This document shows, in pieces, positions 18,564 to 26,817 of a DNA stretch of 64,000 bases. The stretch is from the NCBI RefSeq assembly GCF_007830155.1, contig NZ_VLKY01000006.1:62001-126000 (forward strand), read 5' to 3'. A program made the translations under genes and the position numbers. Numbering within the stretch: the first letter of the stretch is position 1; the number at the start of each line of letters is the position of its first letter. This DNA comes from Pseudomonas duriflava. Lineage in GTDB: Bacteria; Pseudomonadota; Gammaproteobacteria; Pseudomonadales; Pseudomonadaceae. The notes under the pieces were generated by a model, which saw nothing but the letters and a program-made list of their open reading frames with translations, was not told the DNA's origin and did no database searches.

Positions 18564-19680
18564 GCCACGCGTACTCCAGTTCTGTCACGGGTATGACGGT
18601 CCTTTTCTAGACTGTGCCCGACAGTATGCAAGCCTGTTTCAGGGTACTGAATACCGTGTTACTACGGTATTCCTGACCGGAGCTGCCGATGCCGACGTAG
18701 CGGCCCAGTGCGCTTCGGATGAGGTGCTTTTCTTAGAATACAGCTCTGCTGATGTGCGGGGGTTGAAGCTTAAGGCTATCCAGGACTTGCGCGAGATTGC
18801 CCGCTCGCGTGGGTTTCGTTTTTGCATCGCGCACCGCTTTAAGCCCACCTATATTGCCTGTCTGGCTACTAAGCTGCCGGTTATCGGAGTTAGTCATGCC
18901 TATGGTGACTACCAACGTTTCACCCGGCGTATGTTCGCTAAATTATTCCGGGAAAGGCTGTCTTTACTGGCCGTTTCTAATGCGGTGCGCGACGAGCTGC
19001 GTGCTGTGCTGCCGGAATGGCCGCACGAGCGTATCGAGACGCTGTACAACCGGATCAATGTAGAAACATTACGAGCACAGCAGCTAACCCGCTATGCTGC
19101 TCGCGAGCAGTTACGTCTGCCACAAGAGGCTTGGATCCTGGGCAATGTGGGTCGCCTACATCCGGACAAAGATCAGTCGACTCTTTTAAAGGGATTCGCC
19201 CAGGCGCTTCCATATTTCAACCAGGATGCACTACTGGTTATCATCGGTAGCGGCCGCCTCGAACAAGATCTTAAAGAGGAAGCCCGGGAGCTGGGGATAG
19301 CTCAACAGGTCTTGTTCATCGGTCAGGTGCCTAATGCGCGCTTATACTTTCAGGCTTTTGACACTTTTGCGTTGAGTTCGGACCATGAGCCGTTTGGCAT
19401 GGTACTGCTGGAGGCCATGGCAGCCGATATTCCCTTGATAGCTACAGGCTGCGGCGGTGCGCGGGAGATTGTCGAAGGAGTTGGGGTTTTGTTCCCGTTA
19501 GGGGATAACCAAGCACTTGCCGAGGGGTTGATTAGTCTTTCTCAGCTAGATAAACGTCAAAGGCAGGCCTGCAGTATGGCCATGTCTGAACGTTTGAAGA
19601 CGCTGTTTTCTTACGAGGCTGCCCAACGCCAGTTTTGGAGCCTGCCGCAGGTGGTGAAGTTGACGCGTAGTGTAGAATGA
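18547..19680 (+). CDS. wapH: GT4 glycosyltransferase of the LPS outer core (WapH-like)
   Basis: A 377-residue GT-B glycosyltransferase. The N-terminal acceptor domain begins PRVLQFCHGYDGPFLDC and the donor domain has GNVGRLHPDKDQ, then SSDHEPFGMVLLEAMAADIP with the E-x7-E nucleotide-sugar motif. Similarity in memory to PA5004 (WapH) is high along the whole length. The ATG at 18547 lies 17 nt inside the end of the carbamoyltransferase gene; upstream in-frame GTG 18535 and ATG 18541 are also possible starts. It ends with a 4-nt overlap with the next gene. The sugar it transfers is not readable here. Confidence 0.85.
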   Translation: MTRSAEPRVLQFCHGYDGPFLDCARQYASLFQGTEYRVTTVFLTGAADADVAAQCASDEVLFLEYSSADVRGLKLKAIQDLREIARSRGFRFCIAHRFKPTYIACLATKLPVIGVSHAYGDYQRFTRRMFAKLFRERLSLLAVSNAVRDELRAVLPEWPHERIETLYNRINVETLRAQQLTRYAAREQLRLPQEAWILGNVGRLHPDKDQSTLLKGFAQALPYFNQDALLVIIGSGRLEQDLKEEARELGIAQQVLFIGQVPNARLYFQAFDTFALSSDHEPFGMVLLEAMAADIPLIATGCGGAREIVEGVGVLFPLGDNQALAEGLISLSQLDKRQRQACSMAMSERLKTLFSYEAAQRQFWSLPQVVKLTRSVE

Positions 19681-20945
19681 CGGCTCCTTTTTCCATAGAA
19701 ATGTCTTCCGCTTGGAAAAGTAAGGCCGCCGCGCTGGATCGTTACCGCTGGCGGCTCTTACGTGAGCATTATGGGCTTCTCGGAGCTCTGTTGCGCTTCA
19801 TGAAAGAAGCTGTAGCAGATCTGTGGTTTGGCTACCGTGCTCGACGTTGCGTGAGTACGAAGGTAAATGCTGCGCCTTGCGATGTACTCATGCTGCAGTC
19901 AGCGGAAAAGGTTATTTCCTTTCAGCGGAAAAAAACCTTTTTGGCGCGCCTGGCCCAGCGATATCAACTGACGGAAGCGGCTCTTGAATCACGCAGCATG
20001 ATCTTGCACGAGCGGCACTTGGTAGATCCGGGTGTAGCGGTGCCGTTGCGTTATTTCGGCTATGCAGCTTATGCCGAATGGATCGTCTCCTGTTACCAGC
20101 CTCGACTGCTGCTAAATGATCGCAACGGTAGCTTATACACGCCGTTCTTGCGTCTCTCGCTACGCCGGAGAAATGCTTTGCTGGTGCACTTGGCTCATGC
20201 CACAACTGTGGAGCATTCCCGTCGTCTGGGTATGAATGACTATGACTATTATCTGCTGTTCGGCCAGAGCTCATATGAAGCACTGAAGCGCAGACAGCTA
20301 ATCTTCGGCGATTCTACTGTGCTTCTGGCGGGATCGCATATGGTCGACGAGGCCTATAACATGCCGCCGACTCACTGGACCAATAGAACGCTACTTATCC
20401 TGGGTGTTGGGCCAGATAAGGAAAAAGAACGCGGCTATCAAGCAACTTATGATTTGTTAGCGAGTTGGGCTGAATGCCATCCTGAGTACCACGTTCAGGT
20501 AAAGCGGCATCCCAGGAGTAAGGCCAAATACTGGAGCGAAACTTCGAGAAAGATAAGTAATGTCGTTCTGTTGCCAGAGGCCTGTACGTTAGCGGAGGCA
20601 TTGAGAGGTGCCTCTATTGTAATCAATATCATGTCGAATGCTGTTATCGAGGCGGGACTGGCTCGACGGCCTCTTATCCATGTCAATCTCAGTGCTGATG
20701 AAGATATTTTTGAGCAGATACGCTTAGGTGCCGAGGTCAGGACGAAGCAGGAGCTTGATGACAGAATCGAGCAGATCGAGCGCGACTACGATAGCCAGGT
20801 CAATTTAGCTGAGCATTTTGCAGAGTACCACTTGGCCCATGGTGTCAAGGGATTGGAAACCACGCTAGAAATACTGGATGAGTTGTTTCGCAACGCTCGG
20901 GCTCCAGCAGGCATGGTGGCGTATCCTTTGAAAGGAACTGTTTGA
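19677..20945 (+). CDS. GT-B type transferase of unknown specificity (CDP-glycerol/capsule-type)
   Basis: A 422-residue soluble protein that I cannot assign to a characterised enzyme. The C-terminal half looks like the donor domain of capsule or CDP-glycerol-type transferases: VQVKRHPRSKAKYW carries the conserved HP, and NIMSNAVIEAGLARRP resembles the SN-x-xEA nucleotide-binding loop. No membrane segment or signal peptide is seen. Its start overlaps the wapH stop by 4 nt, so it belongs to the same transcription unit, but nothing like it sits at this place in PAO1 as I recall. The likely role is addition of a sugar or phospho-polyol to the LPS outer core; this is inference from context. Confidence 0.6.
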   Translation: MTAPFSIEMSSAWKSKAAALDRYRWRLLREHYGLLGALLRFMKEAVADLWFGYRARRCVSTKVNAAPCDVLMLQSAEKVISFQRKKTFLARLAQRYQLTEAALESRSMILHERHLVDPGVAVPLRYFGYAAYAEWIVSCYQPRLLLNDRNGSLYTPFLRLSLRRRNALLVHLAHATTVEHSRRLGMNDYDYYLLFGQSSYEALKRRQLIFGDSTVLLAGSHMVDEAYNMPPTHWTNRTLLILGVGPDKEKERGYQATYDLLASWAECHPEYHVQVKRHPRSKAKYWSETSRKISNVVLLPEACTLAEALRGASIVINIMSNAVIEAGLARRPLIHVNLSADEDIFEQIRLGAEVRTKQELDDRIEQIERDYDSQVNLAEHFAEYHLAHGVKGLETTLEILDELFRNARAPAGMVAYPLKGTV

Positions 20946-20973
20946 TTTTTTGATGCCTAGCGGCGCGTGAACT

Positions 20974-22113
20974 ATGACCGATATTCTTTTTTTTTCCCTG
21001 GCCAAGCATCAAAATCGCTATTTCAAGGATATTTCCAATGTCCTAGCGGTAAGCAGCCAAGTCATTACTTTGCAAGATCTGCCTTTACCTAGTCTGAAGA
21101 GCCTTGATCGCGCTGTCTTAAGACTCGACTTTCCCAAGCTGATAGAGGAAAAGTGCCAGGAAAGACAGATTAAGGGAAAGTATCATGGCGTCTATTACAG
21201 GCTTGCTCTGCGCTTGGAAATGCTTTGGGTCGCGTTACGTATGCAGGCTTGGATTAAACGTAAAAAGCCCCAAGCTCTTGCAGTATGGAACGGGTCCAAT
21301 CGTTATTGTCAGTTGTTTTCCGGCCTTCTTCCCCAGGAAGCCCCTCGGTTTTATTTCGAAAATGGCCTATTGCCTAATACGACCACACTGGACACAAAAG
21401 GGGTAAATTTCCATAACTCTGTACCTAGAGATGGACGTTTTTACCAAGACTATGCTGCCACTGTGGATTTGGCAGATCAGAGCCAGGCAGTAAAGCTTAT
21501 TCCGCGCAAGCCGCGTGCAAGTGGGCAGCAAGAAGTAGCACTGCCCGAGCGATTCTTCTTTATTCCTTTTCAAGACGATAGAGATTCACAGGTCAGGTAT
21601 TTTTCTCCTTATATCCGCAATATGCGTGAGCTGTTCAACTGGGCCCGTCAATTGAACCAAGTTTGCGGGATTCCCATCGTTTTGAAAGAACACCCCTCAA
21701 GTCGGGAGCAATATCCAGACCTGCACGATGCTACGCACGAGGGGCTTTTTTTCGCTAATGGAAACAGTACTCAAGAATTGATCGAAAAAAGCCTGGCGGT
21801 GCTTACCATCAATTCGACTGTGGGGCTGGAGGCTATTTTATTGGGCAAGCCCGTGGTAACGCTGGGGCAGGCTTTTTATACAGTAGAGGGTGTCTGTGAG
21901 CATGCTGATAGCCTCGAGTCGTTGATCGAGCTGGTCAAACGGTACCCTGACTGGATGCTAAATAGCGAAGTTCGCCTTGCGTTTTTGCACTATTTGTCAA
22001 ATCAATACTGTGTGCCTGGACGTTGGCAGGATAGTGGCGATACACATTTACGAGAAGTCGCCAGACGAATGGAAAAAGCACTTTTAGGGCATTCAGGAAG
22101 CGAACATGATTGA
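20974..22113 (+). CDS. capsule-type polysaccharide transferase (KpsS/LipB-like)
   Basis: The 379-residue product fits the Capsule_synth family that includes the beta-Kdo transferases KpsS and KpsC. Family-typical segments are YFENGLLPNTTTLDTKGVN, ending in NSVPRD (about residues 127-153), the HP motif in IVLKEHPSS and NSTVGLEAILLGKPVVTLG. No capsule export genes (kpsMTED type) occur nearby, so use in LPS outer-core or O-chain linkage rather than a group 2 capsule is more likely. The gene is AT-richer than waaG-wapH. It ends with an 8-nt overlap with waaL. Kdo specificity is a family-based guess. Confidence 0.7.
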   Translation: MTDILFFSLAKHQNRYFKDISNVLAVSSQVITLQDLPLPSLKSLDRAVLRLDFPKLIEEKCQERQIKGKYHGVYYRLALRLEMLWVALRMQAWIKRKKPQALAVWNGSNRYCQLFSGLLPQEAPRFYFENGLLPNTTTLDTKGVNFHNSVPRDGRFYQDYAATVDLADQSQAVKLIPRKPRASGQQEVALPERFFFIPFQDDRDSQVRYFSPYIRNMRELFNWARQLNQVCGIPIVLKEHPSSREQYPDLHDATHEGLFFANGNSTQELIEKSLAVLTINSTVGLEAILLGKPVVTLGQAFYTVEGVCEHADSLESLIELVKRYPDWMLNSEVRLAFLHYLSNQYCVPGRWQDSGDTHLREVARRMEKALLGHSGSEHD

Positions 22114-23323
22114 GAGTAGGCTAAACAGCTATCTCTACTTATGGCTAGCTCTAGGTATGTTCGTTCAGTTGGCTGGCCTGTGTTTGATCGCCGATGGTAG
22201 CCGCTATGCGACCTTTGTAAACCTGCTTTTATTTTTACCCGTTCTGATGTCGCTGTGTCTTACTAGAGCCTATCGGCTTATTCAGTGGGATATAGGAAGC
22301 ATATTTGTCGCGATAATGTTTTTCTGGGCTTTAGGTGTTAGTTATTGGAACCCTGGCTCAGAAGAGCATAGTGTGAAATGGCTAAAGATTCTTTTGCAAA
22401 TTGCCTGCTACCTTGTTGCCATTATGCTGCTTTTGGAAAAAGAGCAATGCTTCGAGCGAGTAATTGGGGCTTTCGTTGCAGTAGCTGTCCTGTTCGCGGC
22501 AGTTAGCCTTATCGCGAACTTCATGGATCATGGCAATTTAGGCTATCGCGCATTTCGTATCTATAAATTAGGGTGGCAAGGGTTAGCTGATTTTAAAAAT
22601 CCTATTATTTCCGCGCTTTATTACAGTATTGCCCTGATTTGCTTGGTATACCTTTTTCTTAATCATAAGGTGTCGTTGCCCTTTGCTGCTCTGCTCGTTT
22701 TGGCTGGGTGTGTTCTTCTGGCCTATGTGATTTATACATTTTCGCGTGGAGTCTGGCTGGCGCTCATCACTGCCGTTGTCGTCCTTTTTATTTTGTATGG
22801 AGGACGTAAGTCTCTACTAGCTATGCTGCTAGGTATCGGTGCGATTGGTGTGGCCTGTATATTTTTCTGGGGTCAGTTGCACATAGAGCGCACAATTGGC
22901 TTTTCGTTGCGTGATGTCATTTGGGCAGAATGGTTAAACCGTTTTGGTACCTTCTGGCTAGCGGGTGCTGGTGCTGGCGCCGCGTTTACTATCTGCATCG
23001 ATAGCGTGGGGCGCTGTTTCAATCAAGCCCACAATTTATATCTACAATTCTTCTATGAGTACGGCATCATTGGCATCATGAGTTTGCTAGGCTTGGTCTC
23101 TTTTTTATTAATGAAAGGTATAAAGCTTAGGGCTCAGCCTATAGCGCGATTAGGCACTGCTTTGCTCGTTTTTGCAGTAGTCGCCGCTATCGCGAATTAC
23201 CATGTAATTCTAGTGCGGCCTGGCGTTTATAGTATGACCTTTTGGTTGCCCGTCGGTATTCTGTTTTCCATAAGTATTTCGCGGAGTATTCCGATGCAGC
23301 GGGTCGAGGAAGTTACGGCATGA
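22106..23323 (+). CDS. waaL: O-antigen ligase family membrane protein
   Basis: Multi-spanning inner-membrane protein of 405 residues with roughly ten to twelve hydrophobic segments. Hallmarks of the Wzy_C/O-antigen ligase family are FSRGVWLAL (conserved arginine) near residue 215 and the large periplasmic region ending AHNLYLQFFYEYGIIG (conserved histidine) near residue 310. WaaL joins O-polysaccharide from undecaprenyl diphosphate to lipid A-core in the periplasm. Ligases and Wzy-type polymerases look alike; position between core glycosyltransferases and msbA favours ligase. AGGAAG precedes the ATG by 5 nt. Base composition is clearly AT-rich here. Confidence 0.8.
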   Translation: MIESRLNSYLYLWLALGMFVQLAGLCLIADGSRYATFVNLLLFLPVLMSLCLTRAYRLIQWDIGSIFVAIMFFWALGVSYWNPGSEEHSVKWLKILLQIACYLVAIMLLLEKEQCFERVIGAFVAVAVLFAAVSLIANFMDHGNLGYRAFRIYKLGWQGLADFKNPIISALYYSIALICLVYLFLNHKVSLPFAALLVLAGCVLLAYVIYTFSRGVWLALITAVVVLFILYGGRKSLLAMLLGIGAIGVACIFFWGQLHIERTIGFSLRDVIWAEWLNRFGTFWLAGAGAGAAFTICIDSVGRCFNQAHNLYLQFFYEYGIIGIMSLLGLVSFLLMKGIKLRAQPIARLGTALLVFAVVAAIANYHVILVRPGVYSMTFWLPVGILFSISISRSIPMQRVEEVTA

Positions 23324-23880
23324 CCGTGTATTCGCGCTTTGCTGAGCTCAAGCGGTACTGGCATATTGAAATTATTGGCGGGCTTGAAAAGCCGTTCTCC
23401 TGGAGTCGCTTGCGGCAGAAATGCAAGCGGAGTAATCGCTACGCCTACCTATTCTGGTTCCGTCTCGCTTATGTTTTGCACCAAAGTAAAAGTCAATTCT
23501 GGCGCCGCCGAGCGAAATTATTTAACGAAAGGTTAAGTCGGCGATATAACGTTGAAATTATGCTCGGTGCCACAATAGGAGAGGGGCTTTGGATAGCGCA
23601 CCCCACAGGGATCGTTATCAGCGGCTACGCAGTAATCGGCAAGCATTTCAAGATCTGGCAGAATTGCACGATTGGGATCAAGAACGAGAGTGAGGAAAAG
23701 CGGATCGTTATAGGTGATAACGTCAAATTTTTCGCTCACTCTTGCCTTATTGGTGACAATATCGTGATTGGTGATGATGTTGTCATAGGTGCTGCTTCTT
23801 TTGTCAATAAAGATATACCTAGCGGTTGTACTTATATAACGCAAAAGCAGGCTGTAGTAGGGGCACGCGCTAGCGGCTAA
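23320..23880 (+). CDS. hexapeptide-repeat acyltransferase (serine acetyltransferase-like)
   Basis: A 186-residue protein whose C-terminal half is a left-handed beta-helix of hexapeptide repeats (IGEGLWIAHPTGIVISG, IGKHFKIWQNCTIG, IGDNIVIGDDVVIGAASFV). The His in AHPTG corresponds to the catalytic histidine of the serine acetyltransferase group. The basic N-terminal half lacks the CysE substrate domain. Start chosen at ATG 23320, in a 4-nt overlap with the waaL stop and with GAGGAAG upstream; a longer frame from 23242 would lie inside waaL. Context suggests O-acetylation of an LPS sugar. It converges with the next gene and overlaps it by 4 nt. Confidence 0.75.
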   Translation: MTVYSRFAELKRYWHIEIIGGLEKPFSWSRLRQKCKRSNRYAYLFWFRLAYVLHQSKSQFWRRRAKLFNERLSRRYNVEIMLGATIGEGLWIAHPTGIVISGYAVIGKHFKIWQNCTIGIKNESEEKRIVIGDNVKFFAHSCLIGDNIVIGDDVVIGAASFVNKDIPSGCTYITQKQAVVGARASG

Positions 23881-24479
23881 GCGTTGGCGTGATCGTAATA
23901 CTCTATCAGTGCTTGTAATGGGAAATCCTGAACTTTTCTCCGGATCAAGTAATTTTCCAAATGGTTAAAGTTGCGCTTAATTAGGGAGCGACTCAGCGGT
24001 CGTGGCCGGAACCGGATGTCCAGAAAGTCAATCAGACCAAAACTGCCATTCTTATATATGATGTTGCCTAAATGTAGTGATCTGAAATAAATCCCTTTTA
24101 TGTGTAGCTGCTTTATAAAGTGTGCTAACGCTGGTAAAAGGCAGTCGAACTCTTGGCGTGCATACTTGAACAGGTGCTCAAGCGAGGTGCCTGGTAGAGG
24201 CTTATATAAACAGGCACTAACTGCTTGGTGACGATTCAGCCAACAACACTCTTCAATGTGAGGTGTCGCCACACCGCGCTCCTGTAAGGCTTTTGCATGT
24301 TGTGCAAAACGTTCCGCTTCTGGTGATAGTCGGGCTAGAAACGGTCGTCGGCGGCTGCGAAATATTTTCAAGAGCTGACCTGTAGTCAAGCGTATTACCT
24401 TCGGACCTTGACTATCTTTTTCCAAAACTTCGCCTTGGCTTAGCCAGACGTGCATTTCATTCGCTGTTACAATCCGCAT
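23877..24479 (-). CDS. small LPS kinase-like protein (PA4998-like)
   Basis: A 200-residue kinase-fold protein on the reverse strand, in the position of PA4998 next to msbA. Seen are an ATP-site lysine in QLLKIFRSRRRP, a catalytic-type loop IYFRSLHLGNIIYKNG in which FRSLHLGN replaces the usual HxDLxxxN (Asn kept, Asp replaced by Ser), and LIDFLDIRF with the metal-site Asp. The family includes other LPS core kinases, but the altered loop makes catalytic activity uncertain. GAGAG lies just ahead of the ATG. It is divergent from msbA with only 35 nt between the starts. Confidence 0.72.
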   Translation of the reverse strand: MRIVTANEMHVWLSQGEVLEKDSQGPKVIRLTTGQLLKIFRSRRRPFLARLSPEAERFAQHAKALQERGVATPHIEECCWLNRHQAVSACLYKPLPGTSLEHLFKYARQEFDCLLPALAHFIKQLHIKGIYFRSLHLGNIIYKNGSFGLIDFLDIRFRPRPLSRSLIKRNFNHLENYLIRRKVQDFPLQALIEYYDHANA

Positions 24480-24514
24480 CTTTTCTCTCTAGCCAGTCGT
24501 ACGAGGCTTACCGA

Positions 24515-26311
24515 ATGGCCAACACTATCCAGCAGTCCAGCCTGAAAATTTATATTAGGTTGCTGAGATACGTTCTGCCCTACTGGGGAGATTTCGCAAT
24601 TAGCATTATTGGCTTTTTGCTCTTCGCTTCCAGTCAGCCGATGCTTGCCCATATCTTGAAATACTTTCTGGATGGATTGCAAAGGCCGAACGACGCTGTG
24701 TTCTTCAATATTCCCCTTGTGCTAGGCGTCCCATTGATGATCGTCTTTATTGCGCTTTATCAAGGGGTTGGATCGTACTTAGGAAATTATTTTTTGGCTA
24801 AGGTAGCTCGTGGGGTTGTGCATGATTTGCGCTGTGCATTGTTTGACAACCTCATCACGCTGCCTAATCGCTATTTTGACAATCATAATTCCGGGCACTT
24901 AATTTCACGTATTACTTATAACGTAACCATGGTAACCGGGGCAGCTACTGACGCTATTAAAGTCGTCATCCGAGAAGGTTTTACCGTGGTCTTTCTCTTT
25001 GGCTATTTATTGATTAGTAATTGGCAGCTCACGCTTATTCTAGTGGCTATTTTACCAATCATTGCGGTTATCGTGACCAGTGCGAGCAAAAAGTTTCGTA
25101 AGCAGAGTAAGAAAATTCAGGTTGCTATGGGAGACGTGACTCACGTGGCCTCTGAAACTATTCAGGGGTTCCGTGTTGTACGTAGCTTTAATGGGGAAAG
25201 CTACGAGCGTCAACGGTTTCATAAGGCTAGCGCGGATAACATGAGTCGCAGCCTGGGCATGACCCGGACGCAATCGATTTACACGCCTTTGCTACAGCTG
25301 GTCATCTATGTCGGTATGGCCTTGCTGATGTATATGGTCTTGTATTTGCGGGGTGATTCTACGCCTGGTGAGCTGATTGCCTATATTACGGCGGCCGGCC
25401 TTTTGCCTAAGCCTATTCGTCAGCTATCCGAAGTCAGCGCTACGATTCAGAAGGGGCTGGCAGGCGCTGAAAGCATTTTCGAGCAGTTGGATGAAGCTGC
25501 TGAGCGAGATGAAGGCACTGTAGTGTGTGATAAGGTTCAGGGACGTCTGGAAGTTCGAAATCTCACGTTCCAGTACGAAGGTACGGAAAAACCAGTCCTT
25601 CAGGACATTTCGTTTGTTGCCGAGCCTGGGCAGATGGTTGCTCTGGTTGGTCGCTCGGGCAGTGGCAAGTCAACGCTAGCTAATTTGATTCCGCGTTTTT
25701 ATCAGCACGGACAGGGCGAAATACGCCTTGACGGGTTGGATATTCAAAACTATCAGCTATCCAACCTGCGTCGTCATATCGCGCTTGTCACTCAGCATGT
25801 CACGCTATTCAACGACACGGTGACTAACAATATTGCCTATGGTGATCTGGCCGGTGCTCCGTTCGAGGCGGTTAAACGAGCGGCGCAGGCTGCATATGCT
25901 GATGAGTTTATCCAGAATCTGCCGCAGGGCTACGACACGCTTGTAGGTGAAAATGGCGTTCTACTCTCCGGTGGCCAGAGGCAGCGTCTGGCTATTGCTC
26001 GAGCCTTGCTCAAGGATGCGCCTCTCCTAATTCTTGACGAGGCTACCTCCGCATTGGATACCGAGTCTGAACGGCATATTCAAGCTGCACTGGATCATGT
26101 CATGAAGGGGCGAACGACATTGGTTATTGCGCATCGGCTGAGTACCATTGAGAAAGCCGATTTGATTCTTGTCATGGATCAGGGGCGTATTGTCGAGCGT
26201 GGAACGCATGCCGAGTTGCTGGCTCACAATGGCTATTATGCACGGCTGCACAGCAATCAATTCGAAACAGAACCTACTCCGCCTAAAGAGCAAACCCAGC
26301 ATAGCGTGTGA
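24515..26311 (+). CDS. msbA: lipid A export ATP-binding/permease protein MsbA
   Basis: Homodimeric ABC flippase that moves core-lipid A across the inner membrane. The 598-residue half-transporter has an N-terminal transmembrane domain (six spans, about residues 20-315) and a nucleotide-binding domain with Walker A GRSGSGKST (379-387), the ABC signature LSGGQ (484-488), Walker B LLILDEA (504-510) and the switch histidine in IAHR. Length and motif spacing are normal. GAGG precedes the ATG by about 10 nt. It closes the LPS core locus on the forward strand ahead of hldE. Confidence 0.96.
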   Translation: MANTIQQSSLKIYIRLLRYVLPYWGDFAISIIGFLLFASSQPMLAHILKYFLDGLQRPNDAVFFNIPLVLGVPLMIVFIALYQGVGSYLGNYFLAKVARGVVHDLRCALFDNLITLPNRYFDNHNSGHLISRITYNVTMVTGAATDAIKVVIREGFTVVFLFGYLLISNWQLTLILVAILPIIAVIVTSASKKFRKQSKKIQVAMGDVTHVASETIQGFRVVRSFNGESYERQRFHKASADNMSRSLGMTRTQSIYTPLLQLVIYVGMALLMYMVLYLRGDSTPGELIAYITAAGLLPKPIRQLSEVSATIQKGLAGAESIFEQLDEAAERDEGTVVCDKVQGRLEVRNLTFQYEGTEKPVLQDISFVAEPGQMVALVGRSGSGKSTLANLIPRFYQHGQGEIRLDGLDIQNYQLSNLRRHIALVTQHVTLFNDTVTNNIAYGDLAGAPFEAVKRAAQAAYADEFIQNLPQGYDTLVGENGVLLSGGQRQRLAIARALLKDAPLLILDEATSALDTESERHIQAALDHVMKGRTTLVIAHRLSTIEKADLILVMDQGRIVERGTHAELLAHNGYYARLHSNQFETEPTPPKEQTQHSV

Positions 26312-26817
26312 TGGGCTTGTTCAGGATATGACGTGAACAGTGTTAGGAGTAAAGTCGACACGGCTCGAAGCCTTGGCAATGCTAAGGCGCGAGTTGTGGC
26401 ACCCTCGACGCCATAGCCCGTCTTGCCAGCGTGATCTGTGTGCCGTTGCGCTATTTGGTAGGCGCCAAGTTAGTAACGTATAGGTATGAGGCGCTAATAC
26501 AACCAGGCTATCAAGGGCGCTGGTATAGGAGCGCGACAGCGTTGCTATGTCCTAGAGCAACTGCTCGGTTGGGCCATGTAATAACGACAGTTATGCAGCG
26601 TATCTGAATGTGCTTCTTTCTTTAAGTAATGCTTGTCCGGCTGAATCCAAACGATAATGTTGAGTCGTCGTTGATCCCTGGCTGGCCGAGGCAAGTTTTC
26701 ATAAAGCAATCCGTTGGCCTGATCTCTTGGGGTGCAGCAGGTGAAAAATGAGTCACTCGGGGCATAACAAACCGTGTGATATGATCCGCGCCATTTTTGA
26801 TGTTTGGAGTTCGCCTC
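26312..26817 (+). other. 506-nt intergenic region between msbA and hldE
   Basis: I find no convincing gene here. Forward frames are short and broken; the longest, around 26420-26600, matches nothing I know. A strong extended -10 element lies near the 3' end and probably drives hldE. In PAO1, msbA and hldE are, as I recall, close neighbours, so this spacer may hold a decayed gene or a small RNA, but neither can be shown from sequence alone. Confidence 0.5.
26777..26785 (+). promoter_or_regulatory. candidate extended -10 promoter of hldE
   Basis: TGATATGAT is an extended -10 (TGn followed by TATGAT) located 32 nt before the hldE ATG. No good -35 hexamer is present, which extended -10 promoters can tolerate. 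Confidence 0.4.

Noticed and set aside
23242-23319. Longer start for the hexapeptide acyltransferase gene
   Set aside because: These 26 codons lie wholly within waaL in another frame; ATG 23320 has a good ribosome site and the usual 4-nt overlap.
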